Of a DNA stretch of 64,000 nucleotides, positions 20,419 to 29,080 are shown one piece after another (the first letter of the stretch is position 1; every line of letters starts with the position of its first letter). The stretch spans positions 186,001 to 250,000 of the forward strand of contig JAFNAS010000012.1 in assembly GCA_017860295.1 (NCBI GenBank). The letters are read 5' to 3'. Position numbers and translations under genes: made by a program. Origin of the DNA: Bacteroidota bacterium. Its GTDB lineage: Bacteria > Bacteroidota > Bacteroidia > Bacteroidales > Paludibacteraceae. The notes under the pieces were generated by a model, which was not told where the DNA came from, searched no databases, and worked only from the letters and a program-made list of their open reading frames with translations.

Positions 20419-21039
20419 ATGCTAAAAAGAAAGGACGTACCAAGCATGATAATCTTCGGGGCTGTATTTCCCCTATTAATAGCGCTGACGGCAGTGGTTA
20501 TCTGGTACTATTTCGACCGTTCCGAAGATAGAACAGGCCCCTATTTAGATTTAGTAGGCGGTCTACTTGTGGGATTATTGATAGATCTGCGTTACCTGAA
20601 AAAATGGGTTACAAACAGATGCCGTCTTTCGATGACCTTTATCGGATTCGTATTTATCGTTTATAACGTGATGGTGTATGGATTCTTTATGGGGTTCCCT
20701 GTTTTCAATGTTTTTCTGAGTATAATAGCCGGTTGGTATATGGGCAATCGCCTCTCCGCCAATGCGACCAATTTGCAAGACCAAAAACGGATCATTAACA
20801 GAACCACCCTCTTTGTTGGCGCGACAATGATTGTGATTTGCTCGTTTTCGGCCTATCTTGCCCTGAGAGAAGAAAGTATCGGCCGACAAATAGAAGGAAT
20901 GTTAGGTTTGCATTTTGAAGTAACCCTCCCGATGGTCATCGGAATCATTGTGGTGGGAGGCTTGGCATTGATAACAGCGCAGATATGCTGTATTCGAGTT
21001 ACCATTCACCGGCGATTGAAAATAAATGCCTGCAAATAA
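20419..21039 (+). CDS. Integral membrane protein, unknown function
   Basis: 206 aa, about six hydrophobic segments. Confidence 0.7.
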   Translation: MLKRKDVPSMIIFGAVFPLLIALTAVVIWYYFDRSEDRTGPYLDLVGGLLVGLLIDLRYLKKWVTNRCRLSMTFIGFVFIVYNVMVYGFFMGFPVFNVFLSIIAGWYMGNRLSANATNLQDQKRIINRTTLFVGATMIVICSFSAYLALREESIGRQIEGMLGLHFEVTLPMVIGIIVVGGLALITAQICCIRVTIHRRLKINACK

Positions 21040-21064
21040 CCTACAAGTATCTCAATACAACATC

Positions 21065-21550
21065 ATGCACATCGATATTTCAAAAGCGACACTTGCCGAT
21101 CTGAAGCCCATCCTTCGGTTGCAAAAAGAGTGTTATCAAACAGAGGCGGAGATCTATAACGACTACGACATACCCCCTTTACTTCAGGATTTGAAAGCAT
21201 TGGAGGAGGAATTTGCTCAGATAACCATTTTGAAAGCGGAGATTCGGGGTGAGCTTGTCGGTTCGGTACGCGGGTACATCGACAACGAAACAGCGCATAT
21301 CGGTAAATTGATTGTAGCTCCCGATTTTCAGAACAGAGGGATTGGTCGACTGCTGATCGGAGCCATCGAATCGACCTTGGCCGGTTGCCAGCAATTTGAA
21401 CTGTTTACGGGCTCGCTGAGCTCCAAAAACCTGTACTTATATTCCAAACTCGGCTACCAGGAATTCTATCGGCAAGAGGCAAGTAACCATCTGACCATGA
21501 TCTTTTTGAGAAAACCAAATACAAACGAGCGAACACAAATTCTGCTATAA
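21065..21550 (+). CDS. GNAT family N-acetyltransferase
   Basis: IGKLIVAPDFQNRGIGRLLIGAIE, LYSKLGYQEFYR; start at MHIDISKATLADL. Confidence 0.9.
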   Translation: MHIDISKATLADLKPILRLQKECYQTEAEIYNDYDIPPLLQDLKALEEEFAQITILKAEIRGELVGSVRGYIDNETAHIGKLIVAPDFQNRGIGRLLIGAIESTLAGCQQFELFTGSLSSKNLYLYSKLGYQEFYRQEASNHLTMIFLRKPNTNERTQILL

Positions 21551-21593
21551 ATTGTATCATCATACACCGGCCTGTTTCAAAAGCATCTTCTTT

Positions 21594-22605
21594 ATGACAA
21601 TTGAAAATCTACACAACGAATTGCCCGATAGATTAAAAGCAGAAACCTGCGATACGATTCAGTTTTTCTTACGTTCCAACGCCGATCAGCAAATGCGGTT
21701 CGTCATACATCTTGGAGGGTTGTTGGATTTTGAGGTATTAAAAAAAGCGGTTCGGCTCACAATCTATCAAGAACCTATTTTTTCATACACTTATCAGGAA
21801 GACAGCAATGGAGCCTATTGGCAAAAGCAACGAGAGATTGATTCGGCTCTGTTAGTCGATTGTGTAGACGTTATTGAAGACGAGCAAAGGGAGATCGATA
21901 AATTTATTACCCAGGCCAGTTCGCCTTTCGATTTCCCGCTTGTAAAAATCCGATTGATACGTTGCAAACAGAAAGATGTTCTTTGCATCAACATGAACCA
22001 TACGCCAACGGACGGTGCCGGGCTAAAAGAGTTTGCGCGAATTTTATCCGAGAATTATAATGGGCTGTTAGAAAATCCGGAGTATGCCAGCAGACCAAAT
22101 ATCGGAGGCGATAGAGGTATAAAGCAAGTGACAGATCGTTTTACGTTCCCACAGAAAATACGATTTACGATGCAAGGGCTTAAGAAGCCCAAGAAGAATC
22201 CATCCTGGTCGTTCAACTGGAAAAAAGCCAATAGTGTAAATAGCAACCAATTTGTCACAACAAAAATATCGTCCGAAACTTTTCTCCGTATCAAAACATT
22301 CGGGAAGTGCAACGGATATACTGTTAACGACATTGTGCTTGCGGCTTTCATCCGATCGTTTGTTCGCGCCAGGCAAGGCAACGAAAATGTATCCAAACCC
22401 CTGATTATACCGGTTGATCTACGAATATATAAAGCCTAGTCACAACACCGCACTCTGCAGTTTAACTGCTTCTATGGTAATCAACGTAGGGTATGAATAT
22501 GGAACTTCGTTATTTAGCATCGGATTTACAGGGAATGAGTTACAGGTACACAAAGCAAATCAGTTTCTGTCTGATTTCAAAACAGAACTGGAGAACATAA
22601 AATAG
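21594..22605 (+). pseudogene. Condensation-domain/alcohol acetyltransferase-like protein, internally deleted and frameshifted
   Basis: N-terminal part in ORF 21552-22439 (NMNHTPTDGAGLKEFARIL = HHxxxDG-like, ending PVDLRIYKA*); C-terminal part in another frame (GYEYGTSLFSIGFTGNELQVHKANQFLSDFKTELENIK). Confidence 0.65.
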
Positions 22606-22653
22606 TGCAACAAGTATAAGTTTACAAATATTCATTTTCAACATATTACATTC

Positions 22654-23109
22654 ATGGACGACATTATCGTAAAACCGATCGGTTATGTAAGGAACAATCG
22701 CGTAGACCCCATTGATGACAATTGGTCGTCGGTTGAATCGACCATCGAACTGACAGACGATTTGTCCGATGAATGCCTCGATGGAATCAAGCAATTCTCG
22801 CACGTAGAGATACTTTACTATTTCGACAAATCGACAAAGACGGTTACCGGGAGCGAACATCCACGTGAAAACAGCGCCTATCCGAAAGTTGGCATTTTTG
22901 CGCAACGAAAGAAGGATCGTCCGAACCATATTGGAGCTACGATTGTGAAGGTTGTTAGTCGACAAGGAAAGCAATTTGTGGTACAGAATCTCGATGCTAT
23001 TAACGACACTCCCATTCTTGACATCAAACCGGTTTTCGTTGAGTACCTTCCTCTGGAAGATGTCCAACAACCGAAATGGAGCCACGAATTAATGACAAAT
23101 TATTGGTAA
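22654..23109 (+). CDS. trmO: TrmO/YaeB family tRNA-methyltransferase
   Basis: KPIGYVRNN, HPRENSAYPKVGIFAQRKKDRPNHIGATIVKVV, DAINDTPILDIKPV. Confidence 0.88.
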   Translation: MDDIIVKPIGYVRNNRVDPIDDNWSSVESTIELTDDLSDECLDGIKQFSHVEILYYFDKSTKTVTGSEHPRENSAYPKVGIFAQRKKDRPNHIGATIVKVVSRQGKQFVVQNLDAINDTPILDIKPVFVEYLPLEDVQQPKWSHELMTNYW

Positions 23110-23121
23110 ACTAACGGTAGG

Positions 23122-23496
23122 ATGACTATGAACAGATGCTTCTCTCCACTAAAATGTAAAGATATTTTGACGTTGATCGGATTGATCGTCGTTGGATTTG
23201 GCTGGCTTTTAATTGATCAGATTTTCTTCCCGGAAACATATCAGCGATTTGTGGCTTTTTTTATTCTCATCTTCACACTGTATTATTTGCAATTTGCGAT
23301 TAACAAACCGCTTCGTGTGATACATTACGCAAATTCAATTGCTTTAATAACAGTATTGTTTATTGTGATTGTAAGTATTATCATGCATGTAATTATACTA
23401 CATGATTTTACCTGGAAGTCTATTTGGATCTGGATAATTTCCGGACTTTTACCCTATGTAACCGGGCTTTTGTATCTGAAAATAAAAAGAAAATAG
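23122..23496 (+). CDS. Small membrane protein, unknown function
   Basis: 124 aa, four hydrophobic segments. Confidence 0.6.
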   Translation: MTMNRCFSPLKCKDILTLIGLIVVGFGWLLIDQIFFPETYQRFVAFFILIFTLYYLQFAINKPLRVIHYANSIALITVLFIVIVSIIMHVIILHDFTWKSIWIWIISGLLPYVTGLLYLKIKRK

Positions 23497-23609
23497 AACG
23501 ACTGTTGTTATTATTTGGCAGGATCTATTCAATAGAAACAGCAAGATTGTACAAGTTTGGTAAAATGCGGAGGCGTACTTTTGTGCCCATAATCAAAAAC
23601 AATAATAGT

Positions 23610-23990
23610 ATGGACACAAATGATTTACAAAAAGGGACTCTTTACCTCAACGGAGAATGTATTGACATTGAAAAACTGGAATGGAATGCACATCCTGCAT
23701 TCAAGGGTGTATATTTGAAACATGTGATAAAAGGTGAAAGTACCGGTAACCAGTTGAGTTGTCATCTCGTACGTATTGACCCCGAATGCGAAATCGGTTT
23801 GCATAATCATGCCGGAAAGTCAGAATTACATGAAGTGATGGATGGATTCGGAGAGTGTACTCTGGAAGAGACGACATTGCAATACCGGAAAGGAAACGTA
23901 GGATTTATTCCAGCCGACAAATATCATATTGTCAAGGCGGGAGATGAGGGGCTTTTTTTGCTGGCTAAATTTTTCCCGGCATTGTTATAA
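23610..23990 (+). CDS. Cupin-domain protein
   Basis: Start at MDTNDLQKG; EIGLHNHAGKSELHEVMDGFGECT cupin motif 1, GFIPADKYHIVKAG motif 2. Confidence 0.82.
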   Translation: MDTNDLQKGTLYLNGECIDIEKLEWNAHPAFKGVYLKHVIKGESTGNQLSCHLVRIDPECEIGLHNHAGKSELHEVMDGFGECTLEETTLQYRKGNVGFIPADKYHIVKAGDEGLFLLAKFFPALL

Positions 23991-23992
23991 AA

Positions 23993-24790
23993 ATGATTTG
24001 TATGAAAAAGGAGCAGGAAATGATTTTGAACTTTGCATCCGAATATCTGAACGGTATATCGGTTACGCACGGATATAACATCAACAATGCATTTCCTGTT
24101 CATTTTCATACTACCTACAACTTAGGCATCATTGAATCGGGCGAGCGGGAGTTCTTTTATAGGGGCATAGTTCACCGACTAAAACAAGGCGATATTTTCA
24201 TTATTCAACCTTTCGAACCACATAGCTGCAAATCACCAACCCAATGCGGACATAGCTACAAGATACTCTCTTTCGGTTTAAGCGATGCTCTTTTCTTTCC
24301 GCAATTGAGGCTCGACAATCCGTCCCTACCCGCTCTTCTAAGTGCATTTCACACCCTGATTGAATATGAACGAGCTTCACCCAAATTGGCCGACTTGTTT
24401 AATGATATCATGGCTCAATTAGTTATTTCTACTTCAGCATCGGATGGTGAGGCGCACATAGATGCGAATCGAGAGAAGATTAATCTTGCAAAGCAATACA
24501 TTGAAAACAACAGTCATATTGAATTATCCTTAAAAGAGATAGCCGATATAGCTTGCCTAAGCGAATCTCACTTTAGCCGATATTTCCACAAGCTTTACGG
24601 GTTATCACCGTATGCTTACTATTTGGCATGCAAACTAAAAAAGGCTCAACATGCTTTACTCCAAGAGAAATCAGTTACCGCGATTACTTACGAAGCTGGT
24701 TTTTTCGACCAGAGTCACTTTACCCGATTATTCAAAAAATATGTCGGGGTTACTCCGGGCAGGTATCTCAAAGATAATCGGGGTGATTGA
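23993..24790 (+). CDS. AraC family transcriptional regulator
   Basis: N-terminal cupin, C-terminal SLKEIADIACLSESHFSRYFHKLYGLSPYAYYLACKLKKAQ...FDQSHFTRLFKKYVGVTPGRY. Confidence 0.95.
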   Translation: MICMKKEQEMILNFASEYLNGISVTHGYNINNAFPVHFHTTYNLGIIESGEREFFYRGIVHRLKQGDIFIIQPFEPHSCKSPTQCGHSYKILSFGLSDALFFPQLRLDNPSLPALLSAFHTLIEYERASPKLADLFNDIMAQLVISTSASDGEAHIDANREKINLAKQYIENNSHIELSLKEIADIACLSESHFSRYFHKLYGLSPYAYYLACKLKKAQHALLQEKSVTAITYEAGFFDQSHFTRLFKKYVGVTPGRYLKDNRGD

Positions 24791-24876
24791 AAAAGCGATT
24801 GTAGGATCGAATCCTTACCGTAATGACACTTTGACTGATTTACTTATCACGCTAACAAATCATTAAACTCAGGCTC

Positions 24877-25512
24877 ATGACAGGAATCGTACATTTTGAA
24901 ACATTCTTATTGGCGGGCATCTTATTGAATTTAACGCCCGGAAACGACACCATCTTTATCTTGATTAAAAGTATCGGACAAGGAAAAAAAGCCGGCATCG
25001 TGTCGACATTAGGCATAGCCACCGGAGGCATTGGCCACACCATGTTGGCCGCTTTCGGACTCTCGGTTATTATTGCAAAATCGATCTTGCTTTTCAATAT
25101 TATCAAATACCTGGGAGCAGCCTATCTTTTGTACATGGGGTACCAGATGCTGACAAACAAAACACCCCTTGTCACCGATGGAATCATCGAATCGAAATCT
25201 GCCAACTATCGGAAGATCTACCGGGACGGCTTTCTGACGAACATTCTCAATCCCAAAGTGGCGCTTTTCTTTATCGCTTTTCTGCCTCAGTTTATCGACC
25301 CAACGTTTCGCAATACCGTTATCCCGTTTTTGCTACTGGGAGCCACCTTCATAACGACCGGAACCATCTGGTGTATCATACTGGCGCTATTTGCTTCCGG
25401 CATCTTCGGCAAGCTGAAAAGCAACCGAATGGTATCGGCTCTCATAAACAAGTTGTGCGGAATAACTCTCGTTGGACTTGGCATCAAAATAGCTTTGACA
25501 GACAGAAAATGA
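24877..25512 (+). CDS. LysE family translocator
   Basis: NLTPGNDTIFILIKSIGQGKKAGIVSTLGIATGGIGHT and hydrophobic profile. Confidence 0.93.
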   Translation: MTGIVHFETFLLAGILLNLTPGNDTIFILIKSIGQGKKAGIVSTLGIATGGIGHTMLAAFGLSVIIAKSILLFNIIKYLGAAYLLYMGYQMLTNKTPLVTDGIIESKSANYRKIYRDGFLTNILNPKVALFFIAFLPQFIDPTFRNTVIPFLLLGATFITTGTIWCIILALFASGIFGKLKSNRMVSALINKLCGITLVGLGIKIALTDRK

Positions 25513-25579
25513 GACTAACCGCAAAGAACGCAGAAAATACGCAACGTGTATTATTCAACAATTAACCATCAATAAAAAC

Positions 25580-25948
25580 ATGGAACCAATGAAAGAGATG
25601 ATAGAACAACTGGAGCATCGGCTGGCAGAAGCAATTCGGATAAATGATATCGACTTGCTGGACAAGCTGCTTCATGACGATTTACTTTGTGTGATTCCCG
25701 GAGGAGTAACCATTACCAAAGCGATGGATATGGCATCGCACCGGGCAGGCGACATGCAGGTAGACAAACTGGATCTGACGATAGAAGAGATTCGTATTAT
25801 CGGCGACACGGCAATAGTAACCACCATGTATGACACGAAGGGCACGTTATTGGGAAATCCGATGAAAGGAAAGCTCAAATATATCAGGGTATGGAAAACG
25901 AGTGATGCCGGTCTGCAGGTCATTGCTGCAAGTTGTCTTTCGCTTTGA
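25580..25948 (+). CDS. NTF2/SnoaL-like (DUF4440-type) protein
   Basis: LAEAIRINDIDLLDKLLHDDLLCVIPGG, MYDTKGTLLGNPMKGKLKYIRVWK. Confidence 0.8.
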   Translation: MEPMKEMIEQLEHRLAEAIRINDIDLLDKLLHDDLLCVIPGGVTITKAMDMASHRAGDMQVDKLDLTIEEIRIIGDTAIVTTMYDTKGTLLGNPMKGKLKYIRVWKTSDAGLQVIAASCLSL

Positions 25949-26268
25949 AATTGCCAGACGCGAATGCCCAATTTTCAATAGCAAATAAAAACCGCCTCTT
26001 TACTGGTCTGTCTGATAAACCCACTTGCGATCCTGTTTCCCGATGGGTGTTATAAAATGAGGAAATAGTTAACTATGAACCATTAACGGTTTATTGGGCA
26101 GTGTCAAATTTATTTTCTATATTTGTAATACTGGATGGGTCTGGCTACACATTCGGTAGATGAAAATTCATTTCGGATCGAATAACGAAGTAGAGTATGT
26201 CCGATTTGACGATCTGCTATGGGTGTATCGCGGGCACGAAAAAATAGACAAATCAATATATACAAACC

Positions 26269-26472
26269 ATGCCATCTATAACCTTCGAATCCGGTAGATT
26301 ATCGGAAGAAACAAAACGTGAGCTTATCCGAAAACTGACGAATATCTCGGCTGATATTACAGGAATTCCCAAAGAATCTTTCTTTGTCTCGATCAGAGAA
26401 TTGCCGGATGATAGTATTACCATTGGAGGGGTAACCGTCAAAGAGATTAAAGCAAAATGGGGTAATATATAA
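26269..26472 (+). CDS. 4-oxalocrotonate tautomerase family (DmpI-like)
   Basis: 67 aa; MPSITFESGRLSEETKRELIRKLTNISADITGIPKESFFVSIRELPDDSITIGG, Pro-1 retained. Confidence 0.88.
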   Translation: MPSITFESGRLSEETKRELIRKLTNISADITGIPKESFFVSIRELPDDSITIGGVTVKEIKAKWGNI

Positions 26473-26699
26473 AAGTCGAATGCGTAACAGAGAATAACGT
26501 CATCCTCCGTTACGGATCTTTAATCTGTTGTACTACATACACGGGCTGGACCAGATAAGAGATTGTATTGGCATTGAAAATTTATTCAAATAGACAGTTC
26601 GAATATTGAAATCGAACACATTTGCTGCGCATTTTCCGACAAGAAATGCAGCAAGAGTTACCAGGCGAAGAAAGCTTGATTGAAGCAAGAATTTGCTAA

Positions 26700-26996
26700 C
26701 AGGTATGTTTTTTGCCGCATCGATGCCAGAGCCGAGGTTTTTCTGGAGTACGATCCGGCAGAGAAAGGGTGGGCGCCGATCGACGCAATAAATTATCTGC
26801 TGGTGAATTGTTGTTGGGTATCGGAACAATACTTGGCGGATTGATCGATTGGTTGAGTAGGGATAACAAAACCAAAACTCTTTTGGACGAGACGGAACGA
26901 ACCGATATTGCATCCATAAGAGTGCTCGAAAAGAGTGGATTTGTGATCTGTAAACAAGTTGATAATCTCCTGTTTAGCTTGAACCTGACGCCTTGA
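26700..26996 (+). pseudogene. Frameshifted remnant of an AAC(6')-like GNAT acetyltransferase
   Basis: One frame reads RIDARAEVFLEYDPAEKGWAPIDAINYLL; after a frame change GELLLGIGTILGGLIDWLSRDNKTKTLLDETERTDIASIRVLEKSGF. Confidence 0.55.
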
Positions 26997-27037
26997 AAAA
27001 ATTCGGCCGCTGACATAAACTATCAAAATAGCAGACG

Positions 27038-27481
27038 ATGGATATTGGAATACGAGATGTAGAAGAAAAGGATTTTACGCAGATTGTAGCGTTGTTTCAT
27101 GAATTTGCAGCATTTGAGAAACTGCCGGACAAGATGACCAATTCGGTAGAAAAAATGCACAACGAAAAAGAATTTTTCCATTGTTTTGTGGCCGCAACCG
27201 CAGACAATAGAATTGTCGGATATGTCACTTTTTTTTTCGGATATTATACGTGGATAGGCAAATCGCTGTATATGGACGATTTGTATGTAAAGCCGGAATA
27301 TCGGGCAGCCGGTATCGGAACCATGCTTATCAACCGGGTAATTGCATTGGCAAAGGCTTCGGAATGTCATAAATTGCGTTGGCAGGTATCGGAGTGGAAT
27401 AAACCTGCAATAGCGTTTTATAAACATCTTGGGGCTGAAATAGATGGTACGGAACAAAACTGCGATTTGATTTTTGATTGA
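27038..27481 (+). CDS. GNAT family N-acetyltransferase (diamine acetyltransferase-like)
   Basis: LYMDDLYVKPEYRAAGIGTMLINRVIALAK, WNKPAIAFYKHLGAE. Confidence 0.9.
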   Translation: MDIGIRDVEEKDFTQIVALFHEFAAFEKLPDKMTNSVEKMHNEKEFFHCFVAATADNRIVGYVTFFFGYYTWIGKSLYMDDLYVKPEYRAAGIGTMLINRVIALAKASECHKLRWQVSEWNKPAIAFYKHLGAEIDGTEQNCDLIFD

Positions 27482-27628
27482 TAGCGTAAAATAGTCCGGG
27501 CGGTTATTGGTCGGGTGGAAAATGTAGATTTGTCGGCTTGTATGAGGTAAACGCTCCATTTGCCGATACAACAGGCACGCCGTTTGGTGCTATAACGGTG
27601 GAATCATGACTAAAATAAATGTTTGTAG

Positions 27629-28990
27629 ATGTATACCAAGCGACATTACTTTTTGCTGATTTTGGCTTTTTGTTCGATTATGGCGCAGGCGCAGCCGAAA
27701 AAGCCGGTTTACGATGTTTATAAGTTTGGTGCAGCAGGCGATGGCAAAGCCAACGACAGGCATGCCATTCAACGAGCGATCGACCGGTGTGCTGGCAGCG
27801 GCGGCACCGTTTTATTGCATAAAGGTACTTTTCTGACCGGACAGTTGAAGCTTGGCAGTAACATGACCCTGTGTATCGACTCCTCGGCAACCGTGCTTGG
27901 TATCATGTCCGATAGCGAAGCCGACTACCCGCACCATCTGATTGAAACCGTCTATCCTAACCGGATGCAAGAGGATTGCCAGCGACGGCTGATCTATGGA
28001 AATCATCTGCGTAACGTGACGGTGACCGGTGGCGGAACCATTGATGGTCAGGGTGGTTACACTCCCTGGATGCATGTGAAAGAGATCGGAACGGAAAAAG
28101 ACCGTCCCTCCATCTTTGCTTTTGTGGGCTGCAATAATATTACTGTAAGCAATCTGTCGTTGCAAAAGCCTGCTTGCTGGACACAAGTTTATATCGAATC
28201 GGATAGTGTAACCATTCGGGGATTGAAGATAAATACCGGAAGGTTAACCCCCAACCGTGATGGAATCGATATTGTGGATTGCCACAAGGTGTTGATCGAA
28301 GATTGCGCTATTCAGTCGGAAGATGATGGCATTTGCTTCAAAAGCGGCAGTGAATACGGTTGCAAAGATGTGGTGGTGCGGCGATGCCAGATCGATAAAC
28401 TGAACGTTCCGGCAGGCAATTGCTTCAAACTGGGAACCGATGGCTTGGGCTCGTTTGTGAATTTCGACGTGTCGGATCTTACCCTGAAAAATGCAGCGCA
28501 GAATACGGGTCTGTGTATCGAGTCAATGGATGGCGCATTGATCGATAACCTGAAATTCAGCGATTGTTCCATCAGCAATTGCGGACAGGCCGTCTTTGTG
28601 TTACTCGCCGACCGTAAACGCACTGTTCCCGGACGGGAGAAACGAATCGGTGCCGTTTCGAATATCAACTTCAAAAATATAACTGCCAGTAACTTTACCC
28701 ATCAATATTCCTCCGTTATTACCGGTGTGAAGGGGCACAACGTGCAGAATGTCAGTTTTGAGAATTGTAACTTTGTGATGAAAGGAGGCGTTCGGGAAAC
28801 CAATCAAACCGTGATGGAGTACGACGGCAAATACCCCGAAGGAAGCTATTTCGGCGATACCAATGCGTATGCTTTCTTCCTTCGTCATGTCGATAGCGTA
28901 TCGTTTATCAATTGCAACATCTCGTCCGAACAACCCGATGCCCGTCCCTGGAAGGTGGAAGATGACGTGATGCGCGTGGAGGTTCGGTAG
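27629..28990 (+). CDS. Glycoside hydrolase family 28 (polygalacturonase-like)
   Basis: YDVYKFGAAGDGKANDRHAIQRAIDRC, NRDGIDIVDCHKVLIEDCAIQSEDDGICFKSG. Confidence 0.94.
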   Translation: MYTKRHYFLLILAFCSIMAQAQPKKPVYDVYKFGAAGDGKANDRHAIQRAIDRCAGSGGTVLLHKGTFLTGQLKLGSNMTLCIDSSATVLGIMSDSEADYPHHLIETVYPNRMQEDCQRRLIYGNHLRNVTVTGGGTIDGQGGYTPWMHVKEIGTEKDRPSIFAFVGCNNITVSNLSLQKPACWTQVYIESDSVTIRGLKINTGRLTPNRDGIDIVDCHKVLIEDCAIQSEDDGICFKSGSEYGCKDVVVRRCQIDKLNVPAGNCFKLGTDGLGSFVNFDVSDLTLKNAAQNTGLCIESMDGALIDNLKFSDCSISNCGQAVFVLLADRKRTVPGREKRIGAVSNINFKNITASNFTHQYSSVITGVKGHNVQNVSFENCNFVMKGGVRETNQTVMEYDGKYPEGSYFGDTNAYAFFLRHVDSVSFINCNISSEQPDARPWKVEDDVMRVEVR

Positions 28991-29036
28991 CGTTGATTGC
29001 AGGTAGTCACTCTTTTTGTGCAGGTGGTCAAAAGAA

Positions 29037-29067
29037 TTTGAGAGCTTCGGGCGCAGAGGGTAGTTTT
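29037..29067 (+). promoter_or_regulatory. Bacteroidetes-type promoter
   Basis: TTTG-N19-TAGTTTTG just upstream of the TonB-dependent receptor. Confidence 0.6.
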
Positions 29068-29080
29068 GCAGCAAAAAAAC

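Noticed and set aside
22540-23085. 181-aa minus-strand ORF
   Set aside because: Antisense to trmO and the pseudogene tail; protein looks non-natural.
17824-27481. Integron/cassette-array interpretation of the small-gene strip
   Set aside because: No integrase and no recurring attC-like imperfect palindromes visible between the genes.
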